A DNA stretch of 64,000 nucleotides from Rhizobium sp. RCAM05350 (GCA_024426085.1 CP087974.1:186001-250000); one strand, 5' to 3'; shown: positions 19,431 to 30,892, numbered from the stretch's first letter. Made by a program: numbers and translations. The notes: generated by a model not told the origin, from the letters alone.

Positions 19431-20346
19431 TCAGGCTCGCGGGGCATCGATGCGGGAGCGGGCGAAGGCGCCCGGCGCGCAGCCGACGCGGCGGCGAAAA
19501 GCGGTGCTGAAGGCGCTGGCGGATTCTGTAGCCGATCTCTTCGGCCAGGCGATCAAGCGACTTGCCGCCCCGGCTAAGCGTGTCCTTGGCCAGCGTCATG
19601 CGCCAACGCACCAGATATTCCATCGGGGCGCAACTGATCGTGCCACTGAAGCGGGCAGCAAAGGCAGATCGCGACATGCCTGCGAGCTTGGCAAGACCTG
19701 CGACCGTCCAGCCGGCGCTGATATCGGCATGCATGGCACTCAGCACGCGGGCAAGGGCGGCATCCTGCATGCCTGAGAGAAGGCCGGCAGGCAACGGTGC
19801 CGTTCCGACGCCCGGCCGGCGCAGGCACTCCATCAGCAGGACTTCGAGCAGCCGTTCGAGGATCATCTCCCGCCCCGGCCGTTCAGCCGCGCACTCTTCC
19901 ATGATCAGATCGATGATACCGGCGAGGCGCCCGGTGTTGCCCTCGGCCGCACGCACGTGGATCATTTTCGGCAGCAGCGACACCAGCAGCGGCGCGTTGA
20001 CCGGATTGAGCCGGAAGCTGCCGCCGAGCATGCGGAAATCCGGTTCGCCGTCGGGATCGCCATGACGCAGGTCTGTGGCGGTCGGCTGGCCGGCGATGCA
20101 CCTGGCGCCCGGGTGGCTCAGCATCTCGAAGGCGGGCGAGGACGGCAGCAGCACGAAATCGCCACGGGAAAGCTGCACCGGATCATCCTTTTCGACCGCA
20201 AGCCAGCACTGGCCGGTCAGCACGATCGCAAAACCCGGCGCGCCATAGGCCGGATAGCGCACGCCCCATTCGCCCTTGCCGGTGATCGGCTTGGAGAACA
20301 CGGCATGCGGGCGGAGCAGGGCTATGACATCGCTGAAAGGATCCAT
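19431..20346 (-). CDS. AraC-family transcriptional regulator with cupin sensor domain (frameshifted near C-terminus)
   Basis: About 304 residues. The N-terminal AraC-type cupin (cupin_6) domain has YPAYGAPGFAIVLTGQCWLAV and LLPSSPAFEMLSHP. The C-terminal double helix-turn-helix begins GWTVAGLAKLAGMSRSAFAARF, with the second helix pair SLDRLAEEIGY. Near 19527 an extra base (tacagaatcc) breaks the frame; correction gives ESASAFSTAFRRRVGCAPG and a stop at 19431-19433. It is divergently transcribed from the SDR gene 90 bases away, which is its likely target. The cupin_6 subclass commonly controls an adjacent oxidoreductase. Confidence 0.88.
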
Positions 20347-20435
20347 TTGGACGATCCGTAATGAAACTCGGAGTTATAATTATAGATCGTCTGTTCGTTT
20401 TGTTTATCCTGAGAACACATCTTATGGAGACACGA

Positions 20436-21263
20436 ATGACCAAGACCATTCTCATCACCGGCACGTCGTCGGGCTATGGCAAGGCGATTGCCGAACTCTT
20501 TGGCGCGCGGCTGGAACGTCGTCGCCACCATGCGGCGGCCGGACGCCAGCCTATTCGCTACGGTTTCGGATCGCCTGCTGGTGCTGCCGCTGGATGTGAC
20601 CAGTGTGGAAACGATCGATAACGCCATTGCCGACGGCGTTTCGGCCTTCGGCGCAATCGACGTTCTGGTCAACAATGCCGGCATCGGCATGGCGTCTGCC
20701 GTCGAAGTCACTCCGGACAGCACGATCCAGGAGATTTTCCGGACCAATACATTTGGCGTCTTTGCAACCTGCCGCGCCATCATTCCGCAGATGCGCCCAA
20801 GGGCATGGCACCATCGTCAACGTGACCTCGAGTGTCACCCTTGGCGTGATGCCGCTGGTGGCGATCTATGCTGCCAGCAAATGCGCCGTCGAAGGGTATA
20901 CTGAGTCCCTGTCTTACGAGCTGGAACTGTTCAACATCAAGGCAAGGCTGGTGGAGCCGGGTCTTGGACCGACCACCGGTTTTGCCGCCAATGGCGGGCC
21001 GCGCATGCAGGGGCTGATCCCCGACGATTACGGTGCGTTTGCGCACGCCTACTTCGGCATCATGGCCAACTATCCGACACCCTATTGCACAGAAGGCGAG
21101 GTCGCTGAGGCGGCATTCTGCAGCGGCAACGGAAGAGGGGGATACGATCCGTTTTCCGGCCGGTGCCGATAGCAAGATGCTGGCGCAATTGCGCTGGTCG
21201 ACCTCGGAGGAGCATTATCTCGGGAGAATGCGGGAGATGTTCCGGCCGGATATGTCGGCGTAG
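20436..21263 (+). CDS. SDR-family oxidoreductase (three frameshifts)
   Basis: NAD(P)-dependent short-chain dehydrogenase, about 276 residues after correction. The cofactor motif TGTSSGYGKAIAELFGA is at the N-terminus, then LDVTS, NNAGIGM, and the catalytic Ser and YxxxK in NVTSSVTLGVMPLVAIYAASK. Frame changes lie near 20505 (GC-repeat contraction), 20800 and 21118 (attctgcagc for attcgcagc). After the last one the protein continues EEGDTIRFPAGADSKM to MSA. ATG at 20436 follows ttatggagacacga. It is divergent from the AraC regulator. The substrate is unknown. Confidence 0.88.
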
Positions 21264-21335
21264 CCATGTGTTTGTTCGGGGAGGTGCAGCGTAAATGCGT
21301 GCCGCGGCACTACCGGCGAAAGGTCCGTTGCCGGG

Positions 21336-23117
21336 TTACTCGGGCAATCCCACGATGCGTGCGCCTTCCGCGAACCTGTCGGCGAGGTTCTGCACCAATC
21401 CGACTTCGAAGATCATACGGAGCCGAAATCCCGGTTCCAGCTCAAGCAGTCGCTGCACGATCGGCCGCGCTTCTTCTTGGCGTCCGGCCAGCCCCAGCAA
21501 GGCGGCCTCAAAGAAGTAAAGCGTGCTGAAGCGGGGATTGGCTTGAACTGCCCTGGCGAAGTGCGGTGCCGCCTCGTCGTAGCGTGTCTCCAGCAGATAC
21601 GCTACTCCCAAGGCCAGATGCGCGCCGTAGGCCATTGGATCGAAGGGGCTGAGTCGCAGTGCGCGATCGGCATTGGACCTGGCCTCGGCGGCATGGCCGG
21701 CAAAGGCGTGGATGACAGAACCGAAGTAGAGCGCCGTCGCGCACGAGGCATTCAGCGACAGGGCGCGTTCGACCGCGGTCAAACCGGCTTCGTGGTCCTT
21801 GCCCAGCATGAAGATCGCAAATCCGCCTATGGCCAACGCCGTCGCGTCATCCGTACCCGCTCGTGATCACTGCACGTGCATGCTCGATCCCGGCGGCTTT
21901 GTCCGCTGCGCCGAAGCCGTCGCGCGAGAAGAAAATCTCATGGCACCAGGCAAGACGGGCGTGAGCGGCGGCGTAGTTCGGGTCCAGCCTGAGCGCGTCC
22001 TCCAGCAGCTCCGCTGCTATCCTGGCGTCTGCCGGCATCACTGTTGCCATGTGCGGGACGGCGCGCAGATAGAGATCGTAGGCGTCGAGATTTTCCGGAC
22101 GCTTTTGCCGCGCGCTCGATTTCCGACCGTTGCAGGCTCGGCTCGACGATACTGACCACCTTGTCGGTGATCTGGTCCTGCAGATCGAAAACATCCTCCA
22201 GCGCGCCGTCGTACCGGTCGGCCCACAGATGCGCGCCGGTCTCGGCTTCGATGAGCTGGGCGCTGATGCGCAATCGATCGCCCGCCTTACGCACGCCCCC
22301 TCCAGCACATAGCGCACACCGAGTTCGCGTCCGACCTGACGGATATCGACGGCCTTGCCTTTGTAGACGAAGCTGGAATTGCGCGCGATCACGAACAGCC
22401 ATTTGATCCGCGACAACCCGGTAATGATGTCCTCGACCATGCCGTCGGCGAAATATTCCTGTTCGGTGTCGCCGCTCATGTTCTGGAACGGCAAGACCGC
22501 GATCGACGGTTTGTCGGGCAGCGCGAGCCGCGGCGCAGGCTCTTCCCGTCTGACGGGATCCACCTGTACCGCCGGCTGTGCCGGAGAGCGGACGCCGACC
22601 TGCAGCGAATAGACATGAACCGGATCGGTGATGTTCTTCAGGTGGACGGCGCCGCGGTCGTTGATCGCGAGATCGAGCCGTGCCTTGACCTGCCAGTAGG
22701 CCTGTTCCGAGAGACAGATGCTGCCAGGCTCTGCAAATTCCTTCGAGCCGCGCGGCAATATTGACGCTGTCGCCCATCAGGTCGCCGTCGCTCTCCTCGA
22801 CGACGTCGCCCAGATGGATACCGACGCGGAACTCGATGCGGCGGTCGGCGGGCAGACCGGTATTGCGCTCGACCATGGCGTTCTGCACCTCGATGGCGCA
22901 GCGCACGGCGTCGACCACGCTGCGGAACTCCACGAGGCTCCCATCGCCGGTGCGCTTGACTACCCGACCATTATGAACGGCGATCGTGGGATCGATCAGA
23001 TCGCTGCGCAACGCCCTGCAACCGCGCCAGGATGCGATCCTCGTCGGCACCGGCAAGCCGGCTGTAACCGACCACATCCGAGACCAGGATCGCGGCTATT
23101 TTCCGGCTCTCACTCAT
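21336..23117 (-). CDS. Class III adenylate/guanylate cyclase with TolB-like and TPR domains (at least five frameshifts)
   Basis: Begins MSESRKIAAILVSDVVGYSRL, the start of a class III nucleotidyl cyclase domain (first metal Asp in SDVVGY; second site in KRTGDGSLVEF; GDSVNIAARLE). A hinge (EFAEPGSICLSEQAYWQV) leads to a TolB/FlgO-like segment (IAVLPFQNMSGDTEQEYFADG, FVIARNSSFVYKG) and then TPR-like helices (LRLDPNYAAAHARLAW, ALSLNASCATALYFGSVIHA, PRFSTLYFFEAALLGLAG). Frame changes are near 23030, 22745, 22290, 22095 and 21840. This three-part architecture is common in Rhizobiales. Corrected length is about 595 residues; cytosolic. Confidence 0.88.
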
Positions 23118-23391
23118 GCCCGTCCTCCCATGTCCAGATTAACACAACAGCCCAGGCGGAGCCATCTTGGATCAGTACAGGGTGGGACCGTCTCCGACGG
23201 CATCGGTCGTCCGACCGTTTCGGGTCAATAAGGGGCCACGCTACGCTGGCCTGTTGCAGTTACTTTTGCGCCACAATCGACGATTGCGGCGGCCGTAAAA
23301 CTGCCTATTCTGCGAAATGCGAGAATCGAGAGCTTGTGAAAAGGGCGCACAGCTTCTGCTAAAGCCCATTGCCAGGAAGGAATTCGGAACA

Positions 23392-24052
23392 ATGAATTAT
23401 AAGTTTATGTTCGGTTTTGCGCTGTTCTCATTGTCGGTATCTTCTCTGGCGTCCGCGCAGGAAGACCCGAGCTTTGACTGCTCCAAAGCGAAGACACAAG
23501 TCGAAAAAGTTCTTTGTTCTGGCGGCAACTCCGGGATGGGGTGGATAGATCAAACGATGGCTGACCTCTACAAGGCTGTCCGCGTGGCCCCAGATGCCGA
23601 CGCCGCCGCGTTGGAAACCAGCCAACGGGCTTGGCTCGCCAAGCGCAACCAGTGCAAGGGTTCAGACGAAAAAGTGATGAACTGCCTGATCGACAGCTAT
23701 CGCGCCCGCTATGTCGAACTCAGCTCTTCGTATGATCAACAACATCTCACCGGCCAGTTCACCAATCAACTCGGTGTCCTTGATGGTGTCTTGTTTCCCT
23801 GACGGTAATCTGTCCGTCAACATCTCAACCGATGTCGGCGCTCCGTCCTACGATTCTTGTTCGGTAACCTTCCGTGCTCCGCTTGAAGGGACTGCCGTAC
23901 ACCATGTTTTCACGCCAGAGGAAATGGGCACCGACGATCAGTGCACAGTCGACATGAAAGTGACCGGTTCGCAGATCGAAGTCTCGCCCAAGGACTGCCG
24001 CACCTTGTGTGGCAACTCTGCTTCCTTCGATGGCACTTATAAGAGGCAATAA
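23392..24052 (+). CDS. Secreted LprI/DUF1311-family protein with an extra C-terminal domain (frameshifted)
   Basis: Signal peptide MNYKFMFGFALFSLSVSSLASA, then the DUF1311/LprI domain with its conserved cysteines and Trp (FDCSKAKTQVEKVLCS, LETSQRAWLAKRNQCKG, CLIDSYRARY). A frame change near 23770-23780 brings in a second small Cys-containing beta-rich domain (DSCSVTFRAPLEG, CTVDMKVTGSQIEVSPKDCRTLCG) that ends AFTLF-free in GTYKRQ. LprI-type proteins can inhibit lysozyme in the periplasm. The role here is inferred from the N-terminal domain only. About 219 residues when corrected. Confidence 0.75.
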
Positions 24053-24322
24053 GCAGAACTAGTATACCACTGGCCACCATCAGTTACTCAATGGCCTGAT
24101 GCCAGCCGGCCTGATTTCGCAAGAATCCTGATTTTTGCGACGGACGCATGACCACGATGGGCCGCAAGCAGCCGCAGCCAAGCTTCCGCTCCGCTTTCGC
24201 AGATGTCATCTTGGGCTTTTTCAGGCTTTGTTGGTAAACCACACCGTCGGAGCGCCTAGCACGCCGCCTGCGCGCATCGCCGTGCTTAGCTGTATCCGGC
24301 AGCACCTCTCGCCTTCGATGGT

Positions 24323-25016
24323 TTAAGCCCTCATCCGGGGCGTTTTGGCGAACACACTAAGACCGAGCCATTCCTGCATGTCGTGGGCGAGACCCCTGTC
24401 CCCTTCAAGTTTCAGCGTTTCTGCATCGGTTTCCTGACGTATGGTCGTGAGGCCCATCCAAATTGCGGTCATCGAACGGAGCGACCCTTCAACGAGAAGG
24501 TCTACATCATAGCCCGGATCGAAGTTACAGAGATCGACTTTTCCGTTGTCGACCACAAGCCACCAGCTCTTTTGCGCGGCCGAAAGTTCCGGGTACAAAA
24601 ACTGTATCGTGCAACGGCGGGGTGGAAGCCTGCTTGTATCGAGGCTCCGCCGCATGTCCCACATGAGCAGAGAAGGGTCGAGATTCTTCAAGGAAAGTCA
24701 CGATTCCATCCACCGTTGAGCCCAATTTCCGAGACCTATGATCAGAGGTCTCAATTCTTCGCCCGCTGCCGTGAGTTGGTAATCGGTCATGCCGTTCGCA
24801 CTCCTTGTCACCGTGATGACGCCCTGATTGTTCCAGTTCTTTCAGTCGTTTTGATAGGAGTGCCGGAGACATTTTTGGTAGACCGCGGCGCAACTCATTA
24901 AAGTGGGTCGATCCGCAAAGGAACTCGCGGACGACCAAGGTCGTCCACCGCGAGCAGAGGATTTCCGACGCCATTGATACCGGACAGAATTGCCCGTAGC
25001 CGTCACGCTCTACCAT
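24323..25016 (-). CDS. HxlR-type winged-helix regulator with C-terminal SCP2-like domain (frameshifted)
   Basis: Begins MVERDGYGQFCPVSMASEIL, with the HxlR Cys close to the N-terminus (GQFCPV). The winged helix follows (CSRWTTLVVREFLCGSTHF, GLPKMSPALLSKRLKELEQSG). Frame changes near 24830 and 24690 lead through the wing (ITVTRSANG-like, TDYQLTAAGEELRPLI) to a C-terminal domain (FLYPELSAAQKSWWLVVDNG, YDVDLLVEGSLRSMTAIWMG) resembling an SCP2/sterol-carrier fold. It is divergent from the acyl-CoA-dehydrogenase-like gene (166-base gap), its probable target. About 231 residues. Confidence 0.8.
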
Positions 25017-25182
25017 AAGGACTCTCCAACGGTCTGGATCAGGCACGATATTGCAAAGCAACCGATCCGCCAAACGCTCCTTGCCTATCCATACTGAAGC
25101 GGAGTTCAGTACAGTTCGTGCACTAGCCGCAATTGTGAAACGAGCGCAGAGTTTCAATCCTCACGAGATAGGAGGCATTGAT

Positions 25183-26336
25183 ATGCTCGGGCTTGCAGAA
25201 CCAACACAGAACCCTGTCGGCGGTCGGACCATCGTCGAACTAACCAATTCAGTCCTGCCCACCATCCGCAACGCGCCGCATCGATCGACGAGAGCGACAC
25301 CTTCGTCGGCGAGAATTACGCGCTGCTAAAGGAATCTGGCCTCGTGCGGGCAGGCGTTCCAATCGAATTGGGCGGGCTGGGCGCGGAAGTGCCCGAACTT
25401 TCTGAGATGCTCAAATCCATTGCTCGTGCATGTGGGTCCACTGCGCTTGCCTTTTCCATGCATACCCATCAAGTCGCCATCCCCGCCTGGCGCTGGCGGC
25501 ATCAAAAGGTGGCCGCGGTGGAGCCGCTCCTAAGACGTGTTGCATCGGAGCAAATCATATTGCTCTCGAGCGGCGGATCGGACTGGATCGGCGGATCGGG
25601 CAAGGCCATGAAAGTTGATGGGGGATATCGGATCACCGCGCGTAAACGCTTCACTTCCCGCGCAGCGGCAGGAAACATCCTGATGACCGGTGCTGTTTAT
25701 GAAGAACAGGACGGCGCGCGCTCCGTCATTCATTTCGGCGTTCCGATGGCATCGCCAGAGGTTTCGATAGAGGACACGTGGCGAACACTTGGAATGAGGG
25801 GAACCGGGTCAAACGATATCATCATCGAAAACCTCTTCGTGCCGGATGCGAGTGTCGCATTTTCCAGAAGCGCAGGGCAATGGCACCCAGTCTTTCAAGT
25901 CATCGCCATGATCGCGTTTCCTCTGATCTACGTGGTCTATCTTGGCGTCGTCGAGAGCGCCCACGACATCGCAGTCAAGATGGTGCGTAGCAAGGCCAAC
26001 AGCGATCATGTGATCGGATTGGTCGGGCGCATGGAAACGTCTCTGAGGACCGCACAGATTGCGCATCGCTGGATGTTAGAGGTGGTTGCTCGGAAACGAA
26101 CCGTCCGCGGAAACCGTCAACGAGATTATGATCGGCCGTTCCTTGGTCGCGCGGCACGCTATCGAGGTGACGGAGCTTGCAATGGAGGTCGCAGGCGGCG
26201 CGGCATTCTATCGAGAGAATGGGCTGGAGCGCTGCTTCCGTGACATACAGGGCGCGCTATCATCCGATGCAGCCCGGAGCTCAGGCGCAATACGGGTTCA
26301 TTCGCACTCGGACTTCCCACCGAGAACATTTTCTAA
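25183..26336 (+). CDS. Acyl-CoA dehydrogenase family flavoprotein (four frameshifts)
   Basis: FAD enzyme of about 385 residues. Recognisable parts are the N-terminal helical domain (SDTFVGENYALLKESGL, VPIELGGLGAE, ACGSTALAFSMHTHQV), the middle beta-domain (GYRITARKRFTSRAA, WRTLGMRGTGSNDIIIENLFVP) and the C-terminal helical domain (AMEVAGGAAFYRENGLER, YHPMQPGAQAQY, ending LPTENIF). Frame changes are near 25275, 26090, 26255 and 26295. ATG at 25183 has a good site (ggaggcattgat). The family includes dehydrogenases and DszC/hydroxylase-like monooxygenases. The HxlR regulator next door suggests an inducible catabolic or detoxifying role; the substrate is unknown. Confidence 0.85.
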
Positions 26337-26679
26337 CTCCTGGCGCAACGACGAACTCCCGCGGGAATCGCAGGTTAGGCGGTGTAGTTTGACATCCAGA
26401 ATCCGAATGGACGAGCCCCGCCAGCAGGGACGATAGTGCAACCTCTTGTCCGCTTCGTGCCGACAGGCGACCCGGACCCTGTCCGGAACGCGCCACAAGC
26501 GGTCGTTTCAAGGTTCGGCTGAGTGCTAATATCGGCTGTGGTTAAGCTGGTGATACTGGGAAGGGAAGCGCGTTCTGGAATTCCTGACTCCGGCTCATAC
26601 AGGTATCGTCGATACTCCAAAGAGCGACGGCATCTATCGATGTCACGCAACCCCGATCAAATAGGGATTTGGGTTCATT

Positions 26680-27049
26680 TCAGTTCAAAGTCATCTCTCG
26701 AATGGAGCGGATGACCGCATTCGGATCGTATGGCTTCACCATAAACCGAGCTTCGACCGGCAGGGCATCGACATCTATTCTGCGATGTCCGGACGTTACG
26801 ATGATCTTTATCGGCGGCCATCGGTCACGAACCGATGCCGCAAGTTTCAGGCCATCGACGCCACCGGGCATATCGACGTCGGTGAACATAACCCCCGATC
26901 CTGCTGTTGGCAATGAGAACCTCGATCGCTTGCGCCGCGTTCGAGGCCTCGAACACCTCGAATCCGGCATCTTCCAGTTCTTCGACAATACTCATTCTGA
27001 TGATGGCCTCATCTTCAACGACAAGAACCGCGATACGTGGATTGTCCAT
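26680..27049 (-). CDS. Stand-alone response-regulator receiver protein (frameshifted)
   Basis: Single CheY-like receiver domain, about 123 residues: acidic pocket VVEDEAIIRMSIVEEL, phospho-acceptor Asp in FTDVDMPG, Thr/Ser switch IIVTSGH and Lys in FMVKPYDPNAV. The frame changes near 26885-26890, between ANSRIG and VMFTDVDMPG. No output domain follows, so it acts through protein contact. It lies directly downstream of the HisKA_2 kinase gene in the same orientation, a plausible cognate pair. Confidence 0.88.
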
Positions 27050-27226
27050 GACGCGTTCATTCTTTTGTTGGTCTCAGGCCGCTTTCCCGGTCTGTCGACA
27101 TCGAGTTTCTGGAAATCCTCGCCTGCTTTGGCGGTTGGAACACTTACAAGTCCCAAGAGGGGTAATTGATCCTCATGCGCATGTCCAAACCATGCCGGGT
27201 AACTCGGGAGCAGTTGTTGTTGGAGG

Positions 27227-28280
27227 TCACGCAGCTTCTGGCGTGTCGACTATGACGGCTTCATCTCGGTGTGTAATGGAAACGTTGGTTCCGGGCATCG
27301 CGTTCACCACGGTGATCTCGGCTTCCAATTGGTTACTGAGCGCCTCGACAATACCTGTGCCCAGGCCGGGTTTTGCATCATCCGCGTTCGTCGGCATCCC
27401 TATGCCGTCGTCGGCCACCTGAAGCGTCCAGTCTTTTCCTTTGGTATGATAATCGACGGTGATTTTGCCTTTACGCTGGTTCGGGTACGCATGCTTGAGC
27501 GCATTGATCACGAGCTCTGTGACGATGAGGCCGAGGCTTACGGAAATGTTCGCTTCGACAAAGCTCTTGTCCACGTCGACGTCGATCGAGAGCTGTTCGG
27601 GATCGTGGATCATGGAGGCTCCGAGGCTTCTGCAAAGCTGCTCGAAATAGCAACGTAGCTCGACCTCGCCGACACTGGATGCCGCGAGCTGCTGCTGAAC
27701 GGCGGCGATCGACATCACCCGGCTGTGCGCGGACTTCAAATGGGTGCGGGTCTCTTCGGACTGAACCTTCCGGGCGCTCTGCAAAAGGATGCTCGCGATG
27801 ATCTGCAGGCTGTTGGCCACCTGATGCTGGACCTCCTGCAGGAGGATCGCCTTGTCCCGCAACAGGTCGTCTTTCACCTTCTCGGCTACCCGCGCATCCG
27901 TTACGTCGGCGACCGTCAAAAGAAGTCGAACCTTGGATGTATCTGCATAATCGAGCTTCTGCGCGGAAAGAACCAGGTGCCGGGTGTCTTGGCCGGAGCG
28001 CTTCAAATCCATCTCGTAACCATGGACATCCGCCATTCCGGCCGCCGTTGCCTCAAGCAAAACCGATAGCTGCGCGACGTTCCATTCGCCATCGCCGAGC
28101 TGCGAGAACTGTTTGGCCGCAGCCGTCTTGGAGTCGATCAGAAATGCCTGGTAGAACGAGTCGCTCGCCGCAATCACACAAAGACTACCGTCGAGAAGCA
28201 CGGTCGGCGCTTGAGGATGCAATGACCGCCAAGGCAAGACTGAGCGAAGCTTCGGGATGGAGAGGTATGACGGCTGTCAT
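27227..28280 (-). CDS. PAS-containing HisKA_2-type sensor histidine kinase (frameshifted)
   Basis: About 351 residues, cytosolic. The start MTAVIPLHPEASLSLALAVI at 28280 follows aagga; near 28205 the frame changes into PTVLLDGSLCVIAASDSFYQ. An N-terminal PAS-like domain (about residues 25-140) is followed by the HisKA_2 box LLQEVQHQVANSLQIIAS with the phosphorylated His, then the ATPase domain with N box VTELVINALKHAYP, G1 ADDGIGMP and G2 GLGTGIVEAL. HisKA_2 kinases typically signal to stand-alone receivers such as the one encoded just downstream. The stimulus is unknown. Confidence 0.88.
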
Positions 28281-28435
28281 TGCTGTTTCCTTCGGGCCAG
28301 AGGCTCGCGGTGCGAAGGCCATTTCCCGCATGGACGTGGATGAATTCGATGTGGGAAGAAAACTGATCCACGGCAATACTATCACGGATATCTCAAGCAC
28401 CGTGGTTTAATTGATCGAAGATGCGCTCTCCTGGG

Positions 28436-29386
28436 TCAATTTCCCCGAAGCTCGTCCAGCATGATGTTGGCGAGGTCACTGAACTGCCCCTGCGGATACT
28501 TGGCCAAATAGGCTTCGATCATTTCCGGAGTGCCTGCATCGCGCACCGTCTCCCAGAAGGCGACTTCGACGCCGGGATCGTGGTCGCCAGGTCCACCATT
28601 TTCAAGGCGGGCCGCGGCCAATCTGACGAATTGTCCATTGGGAAAGCGCTCCAAGTAGAGAGCGTATTCGGCCGGCTCGTCACCTTGCTGTACCGATTCC
28701 CAGAAGGCGACTTCGACGCGGCGGCCCTCGTCGTCGTTATCGGGGTCGTGCGCCACCGATTGCTCCACGGAAGAGAACTTCTCGGGCATGTCGTCCGGGG
28801 GTGGAACTATATTGAGGACGGGTTCTGCCTCGGGGTCGAAGATGACACGGAACACCCGGAGCGGGCGTGCGATGTTCTTAATACTATGCTCTCCCAGGTC
28901 CTCGAACGTCGCGTCAACACGATCGCGTAGGTGGTCTCGCACCCCTCTCGTCACGCATATGCCCCCGACATCGGCAAGCCCTTCCAGGCGGGCGGCGATA
29001 TTGACACCATCGCCGAAGATATCACCGTTTTTAACCAGCACATCGCCCACGTTTATCCCGATGCGAAAGTTCATCCGACGGTCTTCGGGGAGCTCCTGGT
29101 TGGCGCGCCGCATCGCTTGCTGGATCGCCACGGCCGAGTTGAAGGCATGGACGATGGACGGGAACTCCGCCAGCACGCTGTCGCCTGCGGTGCCGAATAT
29201 CTGCCCATGCGCTTTTTCAATGAGCCCGTCGACGATCGTGCGATGCGACGTCAAGGTCGCCAGCGTCTGTTCCTCGTCAACATTCATCAGCCGGGAGTAG
29301 CCCTCGACATCGGCGGCGAGAATGGCTGCAAGCTTTCTTTCAAGCGGTGGCGCTTCCATCCGAACAGTCCGATCCGACACACCCAT
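28436..29386 (-). CDS. Class III adenylate/guanylate cyclase with two C-terminal short repeats
   Basis: Intact protein of 316 residues from the ATG chosen. The cyclase domain (about 10-185) carries ILAADVEGYSRLM (first metal Asp), GTAGDSVLAEFPS (second metal Asp and transition-state region) and FGDGVNIAARLEGLA. The C-terminal third has two copies of an about 40-residue unit: VEVAFWESVQ...ALYLERFPNGQF and VEVAFWETVR...EAYLAKYPQGQF. These units are typical of proteins where WE-containing repeats accompany caspase-like or signalling domains. No membrane helices. A GTG 11 codons upstream is an alternative start. Confidence 0.88.
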   Translation of the reverse strand: MGVSDRTVRMEAPPLERKLAAILAADVEGYSRLMNVDEEQTLATLTSHRTIVDGLIEKAHGQIFGTAGDSVLAEFPSIVHAFNSAVAIQQAMRRANQELPEDRRMNFRIGINVGDVLVKNGDIFGDGVNIAARLEGLADVGGICVTRGVRDHLRDRVDATFEDLGEHSIKNIARPLRVFRVIFDPEAEPVLNIVPPPDDMPEKFSSVEQSVAHDPDNDDEGRRVEVAFWESVQQGDEPAEYALYLERFPNGQFVRLAAARLENGGPGDHDPGVEVAFWETVRDAGTPEMIEAYLAKYPQGQFSDLANIMLDELRGN

Positions 29387-29690
29387 CGGTTCTAAAGTTG
29401 TTTGCAAAAGCAACACCAACGATTAGACTGCGTGGGTTTCCATCGACGGGGCAGTCGATGCTCATCAACCGACGACGGGGCAGTTTTGTTCCCTCTCGAC
29501 GATAGCTAACGTCAGTGCCTTTTGTTCTGCATATTGTACGCCCGCATCCGAGACGGCGAAAGTCTTGGCGGCGGACTGCCTGTAAATTTCATTTCATTAA
29601 TGTTCCGAGAATGCGTTGTGCAGTACTGACTGCTTAGGGCCATAAGCTGTCTCTGGTGGCATTCCGACCGCATGGCGTTCTTCGTGGTGA

Positions 29691-30279
29691 TCAATCCAAG
29701 AGATCGAAGGCGCGGAAAATCCAGATGATTTGGTAGGTCAGGCCGGCAATCAGGAAAAACGCGTGAAAACGGCGGTTGGCGGTGAAGGCGGCGGCGATGC
29801 AGAGAGCAATATAGATTGCGTTTCGCAGCGGGTATTCGAGACCATAGGACAGGAAGTAGTCCTTGCCCTTCACCGCGGTGTCGACGAGATCGACGGCATA
29901 GGCCAGCGCCAGGAAGCCGAAGAACCAGGCGGCGGCGCGACATGAAATAGTGTTCGTAGCCGCTGTAGTCCTCCATCGAGGTGGGGAACAAAAGCACGCA
30001 GAGAAAGAAGAAGATGCAGCAATAGGAGATAACGAAGAGATAGACGCTGAAATCGATCACCGGCACGGCATGCAGCTGGTATTCCCACCACCAGAAATAG
30101 ATCAGGAACAGGAACAGGAAGAGCACCCAACCGAGGTGCAGCCAGTAGATTTTCGTCTTGCCGGGATGCTGGACGAACAGCGCCAAGCCCGTCAGCAGGC
30201 GTGCCATACTGAGGCTGATGACCATGCCCATGATCACGCGGATATGGAAAAAAATTTGCGGATCGACGGGTTGGTCCAT
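29691..30279 (-). CDS. Inner-membrane protein of unknown function (frameshifted)
   Basis: About 196 residues with six predicted helices: IFFHIRVIMGMVISLSMARLL, IYWLHLGWVLFLFLFLIYFW, DFSVYLFVISYCCIFFFLCV, WFFGFLALAYAVDLVDT, AIYIALCIAAAFTANR and FFLIAGLTYQIIWIFRAFD. The frame changes near 29940, after GYEHYFMSR; the correction supplies AAAWFFGFLALAYAVDLV. The gene starts at an ATG 20 bases upstream of the end of yciA, in the same orientation. I do not recognise a family. Confidence 0.65.
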
Positions 30280-30299
30280 GGTTCAGGCCTTTATGATTA

Positions 30300-30680
30300 T
30301 CATGCCTCTGGCGGCACCGGCTTAGGGTGACCGTTTTCGTCCAGCGCCACCATGACGAACAGCGCGTCGGTGACCTTGTCCATCCGGTCGGAGAGGTAGC
30401 GCTGTGCCCAGGCTTCGACCTTCAGCGTCATCGACGTGCGGCCGACCTTGATGACATCGGTATAGATGCAGAGCGTGTCGCCGATCTTGACAGGCATTTC
30501 GAAGGCCATTTCCTTGACTGCGGCGGTGACGACGCGGCCGCGGGCACGCTCGGCGGCACGGATGCCGCAGGACAGGTCCATCTGCGCCATGACCCAGCCG
30601 CCGAAGATGTCGCCCGCCGCATTGGCGTCGGCCGGCATGGCCAGCGTGCGCAAGGTGAGGTCGCCGTTCGGTTTCGTCAT
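30300..30680 (-). CDS. yciA: Acyl-CoA thioesterase, YciA/hot-dog family
   Basis: Intact 126-residue hot-dog enzyme hydrolysing short and medium acyl-CoA esters. Motifs: LRTLAMPADANAAGDIFGGW (the catalytic Asp is in ANAAGDIFGG), RVVTAAVKEMAFEMPVKIGD and the C-terminal LFVMVALDENGHPKPVP. Length and motifs fit the YciA/BACH-like hexameric thioesterases. The ATG at 30680 starts a canonical MTKPNGDLTLRT. Confidence 0.92.
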   Translation of the reverse strand: MTKPNGDLTLRTLAMPADANAAGDIFGGWVMAQMDLSCGIRAAERARGRVVTAAVKEMAFEMPVKIGDTLCIYTDVIKVGRTSMTLKVEAWAQRYLSDRMDKVTDALFVMVALDENGHPKPVPPEA

Positions 30681-30892
30681 GCTTCGTCGTCTCCGTTTGG
30701 TTCGATGTAACCCGATGAGGCTGGATCGGAAAAGGCCCTTGCAGGGAAATATCCTCAAGGACGGCACCCCGGGCTGAGCGGAATGAACAAAGGGTAAATT
30801 CAGAATTATCAATTTTAGTGGTGCCTTGTTAGGAAGTTCGAAAATTCCGATCGGTATGGTGCGGCTACAAAAATCTGAGGGGATTTGGCCGT

